Source: Bradyrhizobium sp. CB2312 (GTDB lineage Bacteria; Pseudomonadota; Alphaproteobacteria; Rhizobiales; Xanthobacteraceae). Taken from it: DNA of 64,000 nucleotides. Positions 1 to 7,818 of this stretch are shown here, one piece after another (within the stretch, counting starts at the first letter, position 1; every line of letters starts with the position of its first letter). Under the pieces are notes generated by a model. The model ran no database searches. It had not been told where the DNA came from and worked only from the letters and a program-made list of their open reading frames with translations. The translations under genes were made by a program, and so were the position numbers. Location: assembly GCF_029714425.1 (NCBI RefSeq), contig NZ_CP121668.1, forward strand, positions 3,741,501 to 3,805,500. The letters are read 5' to 3'.

Positions 1-856
1 CCGTCTCCATCTTCTGCGCCTGCTGGAGCTGCTGCTCGGTGAACTTGCGCGCGGTCAGGTCGTGGACGATGCCGACGTAGATCAGTTCGCCTTCCTGCCA
101 CGCCTGGCCCACTGACAAATCCATCGGAAAGCTCGATCCGTCCTTGCGCAGACCGACGGCTTCCCCGGTCGCGAAACGCCGCACATGCCCTGTGGAGGAG
201 GGGCTCTCCCGGCCGGACATCAGCATGCCGATGTCGAGATTCATGACCTCGTCGGTGCGGTAGCCGAACAGCCGTTCGCAAGCGGGATTGAACAGGAGAA
301 TGCGGGCTTGCGCGTCGAACAGGATGACCCCGTCGACCGCGGTCTCGACGATTGCGCTGAGGCGCACCATGCTTTCGCGCATCGCGCGCTGGGCCTCGCC
401 GACCTGCTTGAGCAGCTGTGTCGCGTCCCGGCGCTTGATCTCCTCCTCCTCGAGCGCAGCCTGGACCTGCCGCAGCTCGAACGGAGAGGGGATCGTCAGG
501 ATCTTCGGCAGCAGCGGCCAGAGCGCGCCGGCGGTGAAGATGGAGGCCGCGGCCGTGTCCGCCTTGACGAGGCCCTCGATGCCGTAGATCGGGACCCAGA
601 GCGTGTAGATCGACAGCACATGAGTGAGGCCGCAGGCCATGATGAAGATCGCGAACGCCCAATACACCCAACCGAATTTGAGATCGCGCCGCTTGGTGAC
701 GAAAATGGCGAGGGCGAACGGAATCGAGAAATAGGCGGCGGCGATGATCGCGTCGGAGACGACATGGAGCCAGATCAGTTCGGGTTCCCACAATAGGCAG
801 ATGCCGTGCGGCGAGAACATCGAGGAGTCGAGGATACGTTCGAGAAAGGCCCACAT
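1..856 (-). CDS. Sensor histidine kinase, 5' part only, with ethylene-receptor-like membrane domain and PAS domain
   Basis: The frame starts at an ATG at 856 and runs off the left edge, giving 285 residues. The N-terminus has three membrane helices (about residues 28-53, 63-88 and 95-120). They match the ethylene-binding domain of plant ETR1: D35, Y42, I45, P46, C75 and H79 correspond to ETR1 D25, Y32, I35, P36, C65 and H69, including the two copper ligands. A short coiled linker leads to a PAS domain (about 155-265, with an LFNPACERLFGY core and a final VGIVHDLTARK). The visible end, QLQQAQKMET, is the usual lead-in to a HisKA domain, so the missing part is probably a kinase, perhaps hybrid. 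The kinase call is inference; the sensor and PAS assignments come directly from the sequence. The gene is divergent from thiD. Confidence 0.8.
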   Translation of the reverse strand, partial: MWAFLERILDSSMFSPHGICLLWEPELIWLHVVSDAIIAAAYFSIPFALAIFVTKRRDLKFGWVYWAFAIFIMACGLTHVLSIYTLWVPIYGIEGLVKADTAAASIFTAGALWPLLPKILTIPSPFELRQVQAALEEEEIKRRDATQLLKQVGEAQRAMRESMVRLSAIVETAVDGVILFDAQARILLFNPACERLFGYRTDEVMNLDIGMLMSGRESPSSTGHVRRFATGEAVGLRKDGSSFPMDLSVGQAWQEGELIYVGIVHDLTARKFTEQQLQQAQKMET

Positions 857-1176
857 GGTTCCACCCCAGGCTGGCATTCGAGGTTTCGCGGGCCAGGGCG
901 GCCCGCTGGTGCCGTTGGACGGGTCCCGCCGCCCAACGTCTCACGCATGGACACACACGCCGAACGCGAGACCATACCAAGGGGACGGCGCGGTTGCATT
1001 TTGCAAGCCCGCACGATTGCTAGACGCCGGTGCCGCGCCGGATCGGCTCCACCTGATTCGCGGGGCCGTCAGCACAGCGAATCACGGCTGCCCGCCGCCC
1101 GCAACGCTTGCTGGCGTTCGACGGCCGCGCTAGGACAGGTCATGGCGCTGTCCGTATCAAGCAGAAGTATCCCGCG
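857..1176. other. Intergenic region between divergent genes
   Basis: These 320 bases separate the sensor kinase gene from thiD. I found no credible gene, terminator or repeat. The conserved CTGAGA core of a TPP riboswitch is absent, so thiD is not visibly under thiamine riboswitch control. Promoters for both genes should lie here, but I cannot place them with confidence. Confidence 0.5.
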
Positions 1177-1977
1177 ATGACGACGCCGGTCGCGCTCACC
1201 ATCGCCGGCTCGGATTCGAGTGGCGGCGCCGGCATCCAGGCGGACCTGAAGACCTTTGCCGCGCTCGGCGTCTACGGCGCCTCCGCCATTACGGCGCTGA
1301 CGGCGCAGAACACGCGCGGCGTCACCGGCATCCATGCGGTGCCGGCCGATTTCGTCACCGCGCAGATCGACGCGGTGTTCTCCGATCTCGAAGTCGGCGC
1401 GGTGAAGATCGGCATGGTGGCCCAGGCCGCCAGCATCGATGCGATCGCGGCCGCGCTGACGCGGTGGAAGCCCGGCCATATCGTGCTCGATCCCGTGATG
1501 GTCGCGACCTCCGGCGACCGCCTGCTGGCATCCGAAGCCGTGGACGCGCTGCGCGCGAAACTGATGCCGCTGGCTTCCGTGATCACGCCCAATCTGCCGG
1601 AGGCCGCCGCGCTGCTCGACGAGCCGGTTGCGGCCGGTGAGGCCGAGATCGAGCGTCAGGGCCGCCGCCTGCTTGCGCTCGGCTGCCGCGCGGTGCTGAT
1701 CAAGGGCGGCCACGGCGAGGGGGCAGAGAGCATCGACTATCTCGTCGATTCCAAGAAAACGATCGCACTTGCCGCCCCGCGCGTTGCCACACGCAACACC
1801 CATGGCACCGGCTGCTCGCTGTCCTCGGCCGTCGCGGCCGGGCTGGCCAAGGGCGAGGATCTCGAGCGCGCCGTGCAGGGCGCCAAGGCCTGGATCAGCG
1901 CGGCGATCGCCGCCGCCGACCGCTTCAGCGTCGGCCACGGCCACGGACCGATCCATCATTTCCACAAGTTCTATTGA
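1177..1977 (+). CDS. thiD: Hydroxymethylpyrimidine/phosphomethylpyrimidine kinase
   Basis: This 266-residue cytoplasmic kinase phosphorylates HMP and HMP-phosphate to give HMP-pyrophosphate, the pyrimidine half of thiamine. The N-terminal [20 protein letters not shown] motif is the substrate-binding signature. The C-terminal [20 protein letters not shown] is the ribokinase-family anion hole with the catalytic region. I chose the ATG at 1177 because it puts the conserved first beta strand a few residues from the start and gives the family's usual length; the upstream in-frame start at 1108 adds an unrelated 23 residues. The ribosome-binding site is weak. No other thiamine gene is adjacent, so it appears to be a stand-alone salvage or biosynthesis kinase. 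Confidence 0.92.
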   Translation: MTTPVALTIAGSDSSGGAGIQADLKTFAALGVYGASAITALTAQNTRGVTGIHAVPADFVTAQIDAVFSDLEVGAVKIGMVAQAASIDAIAAALTRWKPGHIVLDPVMVATSGDRLLASEAVDALRAKLMPLASVITPNLPEAAALLDEPVAAGEAEIERQGRRLLALGCRAVLIKGGHGEGAESIDYLVDSKKTIALAAPRVATRNTHGTGCSLSSAVAAGLAKGEDLERAVQGAKAWISAAIAAADRFSVGHGHGPIHHFHKFY

Positions 1978-2193
1978 CCCCGGTCTCGCGCGGCGCGGCG
2001 GCTCCCGGCGTTAACCAATAACGCCTTGGGGTTCCGTAGCTTTGCGGGCGGTCAGCGCCGGTTCATGTCGCCTGATTGTCGCATGCGACTGATATTCGCG
2101 GGGAGGGTGAGGCAAGGTTTGATTCGTATCTGAGGGTGCCTCAAAGGTTCAATCGTCATCCCCCTGTCACGGGAAATTGTTACGGGCGGTCGC

Positions 2194-3006
2194 ATGGGAA
2201 GTTACGATGTGAGTGACGAGAGCCCGGAGCGGCGCTTTCGCACGTTGTTCATCTCCGACGTTCATCTCGGAGCCCGCGGTTCGCAAGCCGACCTTCTGCT
2301 CGACTTCCTGCGCTACCACGATGCCGATACGATCTATCTCGTGGGCGACATCGTCGACGGCTGGGCGCTGAAATCGAGCTGGCACTGGCCGCAATCGCAT
2401 AACGACCTCGTGCAGAAGCTGCTGCGCAAGGCGCGCAAGGGCGCCAAGATCATCTACGTGCCCGGCAATCACGACGAGTTCCTGCGCAACTATTACGGCA
2501 CGCATTTCGGCGGCATCGACGTCGTCGAGAACACCGTCCACACCGGCGTGGACGGCAAGCGTTACCTCGTCATCCACGGCGACATCTTCGACCTCGTGGT
2601 GCAGAACGCGCGCTGGCTCGCTCATCTCGGCGACAAGGCCTACGACTTCGCGATCCAGATGAATCGCTTCGTCAACTTCTTCCGCCGCATGTTCGGCGTG
2701 CCCTATTGGTCGCTGTCGCAATGGGCCAAGCAGAAGGTCAAGAACGCGGTGAACTATATCGGCGCGTTCGAGCAGGCGCTCTCCGCCGAAGCGCGGCGCC
2801 ATGACGCCGACGGCGTGATCTGCGGCCACATCCACTACGCCGTGATCCGCGACGAGAACGGCATCCGCTACATGAACTGCGGCGACTGGGTCGAGAGCTG
2901 CACCGCGCTGGTCGAGCACGACGACGGCCATTTCGAGATCATCACCTGGGCCGACCAGCTGCGGAAGCCGGCACAAGTTCCGCAGGTGGCAGCCAGAGCT
3001 GCGTAA
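2194..3006 (+). CDS. LpxH-like calcineurin-family metallophosphoesterase
   Basis: This 270-residue protein has all the metal-binding motifs of the family in order: SDVHLG (22-26), GDIVDG (51-56), PGNHDE, HGDIFD and the terminal GHIHYA. It resembles LpxH, the UDP-2,3-diacylglucosamine pyrophosphatase of lipid A synthesis, and automated tools would probably call it that. Many alphaproteobacteria use the unrelated LpxI for that step. This gene sits 13 bases upstream of a GT4-type glycosyltransferase, so it may act on another lipid or a sugar-phosphate intermediate. The motifs are directly visible; the substrate is uncertain. The start is the ATG at 2194. Confidence 0.8.
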   Translation: MGSYDVSDESPERRFRTLFISDVHLGARGSQADLLLDFLRYHDADTIYLVGDIVDGWALKSSWHWPQSHNDLVQKLLRKARKGAKIIYVPGNHDEFLRNYYGTHFGGIDVVENTVHTGVDGKRYLVIHGDIFDLVVQNARWLAHLGDKAYDFAIQMNRFVNFFRRMFGVPYWSLSQWAKQKVKNAVNYIGAFEQALSAEARRHDADGVICGHIHYAVIRDENGIRYMNCGDWVESCTALVEHDDGHFEIITWADQLRKPAQVPQVAARAA

Positions 3007-3019
3007 CAGAGGCGGCTTG

Positions 3020-4061
3020 ATGCGCATCCTGGTCGCGACCGACGCCTGGCACCCGCAAGTCAACGGTGTGGTTCGGACGCTGACCAAGCTCGCTGAGGCC
3101 GCCAAAGGGCTCGGTGTCGAGTTCACATTCCTGACGCCGCAATCGTTCCGCACCTTCGCGATGCCGAGCTATCGCGACGTGCGGCTTTCGATGCCGCGTC
3201 CGGCGCGGATTGCGAAGCTGATCGAGGAAGCGCGCCCCGACAGCATCCATATCGCGACCGAAGGGCCGATCGGCCTGATGGTCCGCCGCTATTGCCGTCA
3301 GCGCAAGCTGCCGTTCACGACCAGCTTCCACACCCGTTTCCCCGAATATGTCCGCGCCCGCGTGCCGGTGCCGGGCTCGCTGATCTGGCGGGCGCTGCGC
3401 CGCTTTCATGCGCCGAGCCGCGCCGTGATGGCGGCAACGCCGGCACTCGCCTGCGAATTGACCGAGCGCGGTTTCGACAACGTCGTGCTGTGGCCGCGCG
3501 GCGTCGATACTCACTTGTTCCATCCCCGCGCCATCGACCTGTGCCTGCCGGCACCGGTGTTCCTCTCGGTCGGTCGCGTCGCGGTGGAGAAGAATCTCGA
3601 AGCCTTCCTGGAGCTCGACCTGCCCGGCACCAAGGTCGTCGTCGGCGACGGCCCGGCGCGTGCCTCGCTGGAAGACGCCTATCCCGATGCGATCTTCTTG
3701 GGGGAGAAGCACGGCGAGGCGCTGGCGGAGATCTATGCCGCGGCCGACGTGTTCGTGTTTCCCAGCAAGACCGACACGTTCGGCCTGGTGCTGCTGGAGG
3801 CGCTCGCAAGCGGCCTGCCGGTTGCGGCGTTCCCGGTAAAGGGCCCCCGCGACGTGATCGGCGATGCGCCGGTCGGCGCGCTCGATCACGACCTGCAGCG
3901 CCTGTTTTGCGGCGCTTGGCATCTCCCGGCAGGACTGCGTCGAGTTCGCCGCCAACTACACCTGGGAGGCCTCGGCCCGGGTCTTCGTCGACAGCATCCA
4001 GGCGGTCGGCGCGGTGCTATCAGGCAGGAATGGGGCGGAGTCGGTTAGTTTCGTAGCCTGA
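3020..4061 (+). CDS. GT4-family glycosyltransferase with apparent frameshift near the C-terminus
   Basis: The first ~290 residues read as a retaining glycosyltransferase: the nucleotide-sugar-binding core includes GDGPARASLE and a SKTDTFGLVLLEALASGLPVAAFP segment carrying the E-x7-E motif. The uninterrupted frame then ends at 4048 with an unrelated basic tail. The frame that ends at 4061 continues the expected family sequence (AALGISRQDCVEFA, then NYTWEASARVF). The switch falls at about 3897-3903, and inserting two bases (a lost GC in a GCGC run) would restore a continuous protein of about 347 residues. It could be a true mutation or a sequencing error. The start is the ATG at 3020; a TTG lies just before it. 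It probably forms an operon with the upstream phosphoesterase and probably glycosylates a lipid. Confidence 0.75.
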
Positions 4062-4125
4062 AAACCAGGGTTCATCGCGCGGAGGTGTCTTGCCCGCGCT
4101 CAGACTGCCGCGATAAGTTCGGGTT

Positions 4126-5109
4126 ATGACCGAACAGCTCCTCCCCATCGGCCCTGCCGATATCGATGCCGCAGCGCGCGTGATCGCGCCCTACGCCATC
4201 CGCACCCCGCTGTTGTCCTTTCCCGTGCTCAACGAGCGCGTCGGTGCCAAAGTGTTCCTGAAGCCGGAAATGCTCCAGCGCACCGGCTCCTTCAAGTTCC
4301 GCGGCGCCTTTAACAAGGTGTTCTCGATCCCGCAGCACAAGCGCGCCGGCGGCGTGGTCGCGTTCTCCTCCGGCAACCACGCCCAGGGCGTGGCGGCGGC
4401 GGCAAAAATCCTCGACATGCAGGCGACCATCGTGATGCCGGCGGACGCCCCGCTGTCGAAGCGCGAGCGCACCAAGTCCTACGGCGCCGAGGTCGTGCTG
4501 TATGATCGCGACAAGGACGACCGCGAGGCGATCTCGCGCGGCATCGCCGAGAAGCGCGGCGCGACCTTGGTCAGGCCTTATGACGATCCGTTCGTGATTG
4601 CGGGGCAGGGCACCGCCGGCCGCGAGATCGCGGAGGACATGGCGGGGCTCGGCGTTGCCCCCGACATCGTGGTCGCGCCGGCCTCCGGCGGCGGCCTCAT
4701 CGCGGGCGTCGCGACCGCTGTGAAGGCGCGTTATCCGCAGGCCGAGATCGTGGTGGCCGAGCCCGAGGCGTTCGACGATCACGGCATCTCGCTCACGGCT
4801 GGCCACCGCGAGCCGCATCCGCCCGCGGCCCGCACCATCTGCGATGCGCTGATGGCACTGATGCCCGGCGAGATGACCTTCGCGATCAACAGCAAGCTGC
4901 TGGCGCGCGGCGTCACGGCATCGGACAAGGAAGTCGGCGCGGCCGTGGCGTTTGCCTATCGCGAGCTGAAGCTCGTGGTCGAGCCGGGCGGCGCGGTGGG
5001 CCTTGCCGCGCTGCTGGCGGGCCGCCTCGATGTCGCCGGCAAAAACGTCGTCATCGTGCTTTCCGGCGGCAATGTCGATGCGGATCTGTTTGCCGAGCTG
5101 GTGGCTTGA
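4126..5109 (+). CDS. Threonine ammonia-lyase / threonine-serine dehydratase family
   Basis: This 327-residue fold-type II PLP enzyme would deaminate threonine (or serine) to the 2-oxo acid. The PLP lysine lies in TGSFKFRGA near residue 54, SSGNHAQG is the substrate/PLP-binding loop, and ASGGGLIAG is the glycine-rich phosphate cup. It ends without the ACT-like regulatory domain of biosynthetic IlvA, so it resembles catabolic dehydratases and serine racemases; the exact substrate is uncertain. It is followed by a palindromic repeat and a bidirectional terminator, converging on the caspase-like gene. Confidence 0.87.
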   Translation: MTEQLLPIGPADIDAAARVIAPYAIRTPLLSFPVLNERVGAKVFLKPEMLQRTGSFKFRGAFNKVFSIPQHKRAGGVVAFSSGNHAQGVAAAAKILDMQATIVMPADAPLSKRERTKSYGAEVVLYDRDKDDREAISRGIAEKRGATLVRPYDDPFVIAGQGTAGREIAEDMAGLGVAPDIVVAPASGGGLIAGVATAVKARYPQAEIVVAEPEAFDDHGISLTAGHREPHPPAARTICDALMALMPGEMTFAINSKLLARGVTASDKEVGAAVAFAYRELKLVVEPGGAVGLAALLAGRLDVAGKNVVIVLSGGNVDADLFAELVA

Positions 5110-5193
5110 TCCTCCATTCGACGTGATCCACCTCTTCCCGTCGGGAAGCAATCGCATATGAGATGAGTGTTGAGCGCGCGATGCGTCCACGGC

Positions 5194-5278
5194 GTCATGG
5201 CCGGGCTTGACCCGGCCATCCACGTCTTTTCCTGACGGCACGAAGAACGTGGATGCCCGGGACAAGCCCGGGCATGAC
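5194..5278. repeat. Palindromic REP-like element, GTCATGGCCGGGC family
   Basis: Two long inverted arms (about 5194-5225 and 5247-5278) flank a short centre. The left arm begins GTCATGGCCGGGCTTG and the right arm ends CCCGGGCATGAC, with a few mismatches between them. Single-stranded DNA or RNA would fold into a long hairpin. I know this type as a dispersed intergenic repeat in Bradyrhizobium-type genomes. Only one copy is in this window. Confidence 0.7.
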
Positions 5279-5342
5279 GACCTCTTCTAAGTCTGCAAGT
5301 GCTGCGAGAACTCGTGCCGCACTCTGGTTCTCCGACACGAAG

Positions 5343-5372
5343 AAAGGGCAGAGCGTCGCCGCTCTGCCCTTT
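5343..5372. terminator. Bidirectional intrinsic terminator between convergent genes
   Basis: A perfect 12-bp stem (AAAGGGCAGAGC with its complement) closes a 6-base GTCGCC loop. A T-rich run flanks the stem on the plus side and an A-rich run on the other side, so it could end both the threonine dehydratase transcript and the convergent caspase-like transcript, whose stop is about 20 bases away. Confidence 0.8.
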
Positions 5373-5392
5373 TGTCGTTGCGCTGATCGCGA

Positions 5393-7201
5393 TCAGTGCA
5401 TGAAGCCGCGGTGGTTGTTGCCGCCGCTGTTCATGCTCGGCGCCTGGTTCATCGACTGGCGGAAGTTGTTGCCGCCGTTGTTGACCATGCGGTTGGTCGT
5501 GTTGAACTGCGGACGGTTGTTGTTCTGCGGGTTGTTCTGCACCTGCACCTTGTTCACCGGATTGTTGTTGAGCTTCACGATGCCGGTGTTGCCGTTGCTG
5601 ACACGGATCGGATTGGTCTGTGTCTGGACGACAGGCTTGGCCTCGATCGTGGCGCCGCCTTTGCCGACATTCACCGGCATGCTGACGATCTCGCCCGGGT
5701 TGCCGTTGCCAGTGCCGTTGCCGGCGTTCGGCGCGTTGTTGGTCGCGGGCAGGGTGACGATCTTGCCGGTGCCGCCGCTATTGTTGGTCGGCGCAGGCAG
5801 GTTGACGATCTTGCCCGGATTCTGCGACGGCGTGCCGTTCGGCTGGTTGTTACCCGCCGGCAGGTTGACGATCTGGCCGCCATTGCCGAGCTTGCCGATC
5901 ACGTTGCCGTCGATCGGCTTCTGCACGACCGGCAGGTTGGCGTTGATCTGGCCGCCACCATTACCCTGCTGCATCAGCGGCATGTATTTTGGCTGGCCGA
6001 GATTGCCGACCTTGAACGTCGGGGCAATGTTCTGCGGCGCCAGGAACTTGGTCGCCTGCATCAGGGGGATCAGCTTCGGCTGCGCTGCAAGCTTCAATGC
6101 GGACGAGCCATAGGGGCTGTTGCCGTAACTGTCGTAGAAGCTCTGGTAGCCGAGCGGCGAGTTCGCCAGCACCGCCTTGTGCCAGGCCTGCGTGAGCAGC
6201 AGGTTGTTGAGCAGCCAGCGGATGTGGTCGCACAGCGGGTCGTGCGGGTACATCTGGATGAACTCCTGATAGTACTCCGGCCGTCCCTCGGACACGACGT
6301 AGTCATAGGCCTGGCGCGTCGAGCGGCTCGGCAGGTTGGAGGCCATCTGCACCACAGGCGCATTCACCGGCGCGCGGTTGGCGGCAACGGCGGTGTCGCC
6401 GAAGAAGGTGAAGTCACTCGTCAGCGACGAGCTCTCCCACGGGATCTGCGCGCCGCTGGTGGTCTGGTTGACCGCGAGACGCACGCGCTTGAACAGCTGC
6501 TCGATCGGCACGTTGGGCTCGTGCGCGATGTTGAGGAAGGCCTGCGTATAGGGGCTGTGGCCATTGGTGCCGTCGAGCGCTTCGGCGCCCGGCGCGGTGG
6601 AGTAGCCGACGATCGAGCCGTTCGGAGCGTCGACGATGGCAAGGCCGCGGCCGGCGTCGTTGACGGTCGGGAAGGGATTGTTGCGGCAGGCATCGAGGAT
6701 CACGATGCGCATGCGGCTCGGGATCGACTCCAGCGTCGACATCACGTCGACCAGGCGCACCGAATTGTTGACGAGCTCGGTGGGGCTGGAGACCTTGGCG
6801 TCGACGGGCACGAGATAGTTCTCGCCCGCGAGCTGCACGCCGTGACCGGCGTAATAGACCATCGCCACCGTGTTCGGACCCCGCGCGGACACTTTGGCGG
6901 AAAAGTCCTGGACCACGCGGAGCATGTCGTTCTGGGTCAGGTCGGTTGCGGCAACCACCTCGAAGCCGGCCGAGTTCAGGAACTGCGCCATCGACTGCGC
7001 GTCATTGTCGGGGTTTTGCAGCTGCGGCGCGTTCTGGTAGTTCGAATTGCCGATCACCAGGGCGACCCGCTGCTCCGGGCCCTGCAGCGCGCTGGGGGCG
7101 GGCTCCACGGAAGCGACTTGCGCGGAAACAGGGCCGCAGAGAAAGCCGAACAGGCTTCCCACGAGGCTAGCAGTCATCAGGAAAGGTCTTAGGCGGAACA
7201 T
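5393..7201 (-). CDS. Secreted caspase-family (C14) protease with Asn/Gly-rich repeat tail
   Basis: The 602-residue protein starts at the ATG at 7201, behind a GAGGAG ribosome-binding site and ahead of a signal peptide (residues 1-27, cleaved near VSA-Q). The peptidase C14 domain spans about 45-280: RVALVIGNSNYQ opens it, H120 sits in VYYAGHG and C172 in ILDACRNNPF, so the His-Cys dyad is intact. A middle region to about residue 430 is globular. The last ~150 residues are rich in Asn, Gly and Gln and contain repeats of the form G-[KQE]-I-V-x-[LM]-P. Such exported orthocaspases are common in rhizobia but their substrates are unknown. It diverges from fucU across a region with two CRP/FNR-like palindromes. 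Confidence 0.87.
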   Translation of the reverse strand: MFRLRPFLMTASLVGSLFGFLCGPVSAQVASVEPAPSALQGPEQRVALVIGNSNYQNAPQLQNPDNDAQSMAQFLNSAGFEVVAATDLTQNDMLRVVQDFSAKVSARGPNTVAMVYYAGHGVQLAGENYLVPVDAKVSSPTELVNNSVRLVDVMSTLESIPSRMRIVILDACRNNPFPTVNDAGRGLAIVDAPNGSIVGYSTAPGAEALDGTNGHSPYTQAFLNIAHEPNVPIEQLFKRVRLAVNQTTSGAQIPWESSSLTSDFTFFGDTAVAANRAPVNAPVVQMASNLPSRSTRQAYDYVVSEGRPEYYQEFIQMYPHDPLCDHIRWLLNNLLLTQAWHKAVLANSPLGYQSFYDSYGNSPYGSSALKLAAQPKLIPLMQATKFLAPQNIAPTFKVGNLGQPKYMPLMQQGNGGGQINANLPVVQKPIDGNVIGKLGNGGQIVNLPAGNNQPNGTPSQNPGKIVNLPAPTNNSGGTGKIVTLPATNNAPNAGNGTGNGNPGEIVSMPVNVGKGGATIEAKPVVQTQTNPIRVSNGNTGIVKLNNNPVNKVQVQNNPQNNNRPQFNTTNRMVNNGGNNFRQSMNQAPSMNSGGNNHRGFMH

Positions 7202-7276
7202 GGCGTGCTCCTCTGGCACTGATCTCGATGCGAGATTGGTTGCGAGGCAGACTGGCCGCGTTCGAGTTCGAGGTCC

Positions 7277-7317
7277 GTGACCGCGGTCACCATGATAGCC
7301 TGCGTGATCTGAATCAC
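7277..7317. promoter_or_regulatory. Pair of CRP/FNR-type palindromes
   Basis: Two sites fit GTGA-N6-TCAC, the core of CRP/FNR-family operators: 7277-7290 (a perfect 14-bp palindrome) and 7304-7317 (extended by GC-arms at 7302-7319). Their centres are 27 bp apart, close to two and a half helical turns. They lie between the divergent caspase-like and fucU-type genes, so one regulator could control both. Which regulator binds is not known. Confidence 0.5.
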
Positions 7318-7377
7318 GCTTGGAACCTGCTAGGGTGAATGGCCGGTTTCGCCGGGAAAGAGGGAGCAGTCCGCCAC

Positions 7378-7818
7378 ATGCTGAAATCAATCGATCCAAT
7401 CCTGACGCCTGACCTGCTCTGGCTGCTGGCTTCGATGGGCCATGGCGACGACCTCGTCTTCGTCGATGCCAATCATCCGGCCACCCGCATCACGCAGAGC
7501 ACCACGTCGCAGCGCCTGATCCAGCTGCCGGGCATGAGCATGGAGACCGCCATGCGCGCCATCATGTCGGTCTATCCGCTCGATGATTTCGATCCCGATC
7601 CGGTGCGCGTGATGATGCCGGTCGACGATCCCGATCGTGTCCCCGACGTGCAGCGCGCGGTGCTCGCCGAGATCGAGCGTGCCGCCGGCCGTGCTGTCGC
7701 GCCAGGCAAGCTCTCGCGTCCGGATTTTTACCGCGCGGCAGCTGCCGGCTTTGGCGTGGTGCAGGTCGGCGACAGCAGGGGCTATGGCTGCTTCCTGATC
7801 AGGAAGGGCGTGATCTAG
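7378..7818 (+). CDS. RbsD/FucU-family sugar mutarotase
   Basis: This 146-residue protein has the family's N-terminal LKSIDPILTPDLLWLLASMGHGDD, where the His-Gly-Asp is the conserved active-site region, and the C-terminal GDSRGYGCFLIRKG. These enzymes interconvert sugar anomers (fucose or ribose); the exact sugar is not clear here. I prefer the ATG at 7378 because it aligns with the family start and has AGGGAG upstream; an in-frame ATG at 7339 would add 13 residues. No fucose or ribose operon is adjacent. Its stop overlaps the convergent phosphate symporter gene by four bases. Confidence 0.85.
   Translation: MLKSIDPILTPDLLWLLASMGHGDDLVFVDANHPATRITQSTTSQRLIQLPGMSMETAMRAIMSVYPLDDFDPDPVRVMMPVDDPDRVPDVQRAVLAEIERAAGRAVAPGKLSRPDFYRAAAAGFGVVQVGDSRGYGCFLIRKGVI

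Noticed and set aside
857..1176. Thiamine (TPP) riboswitch upstream of thiD
   Set aside because: The conserved CTGAGA core is not present.
3880..3920. Programmed ribosomal frameshift in the glycosyltransferase
   Set aside because: There is no slippery heptamer or downstream structure; a small deletion or sequence error explains it better.
4072..5265. Minus-strand frame of 397 codons opposite the threonine dehydratase
   Set aside because: It has shadow-type composition, and the plus-strand gene has a PLP lysine motif.
5396..7192. Plus-strand open frame of 598 codons antisense to the caspase-like gene
   Set aside because: It has the His/Arg/Val-rich composition of a shadow frame and no signal or domain; the opposite strand has a clear protease.
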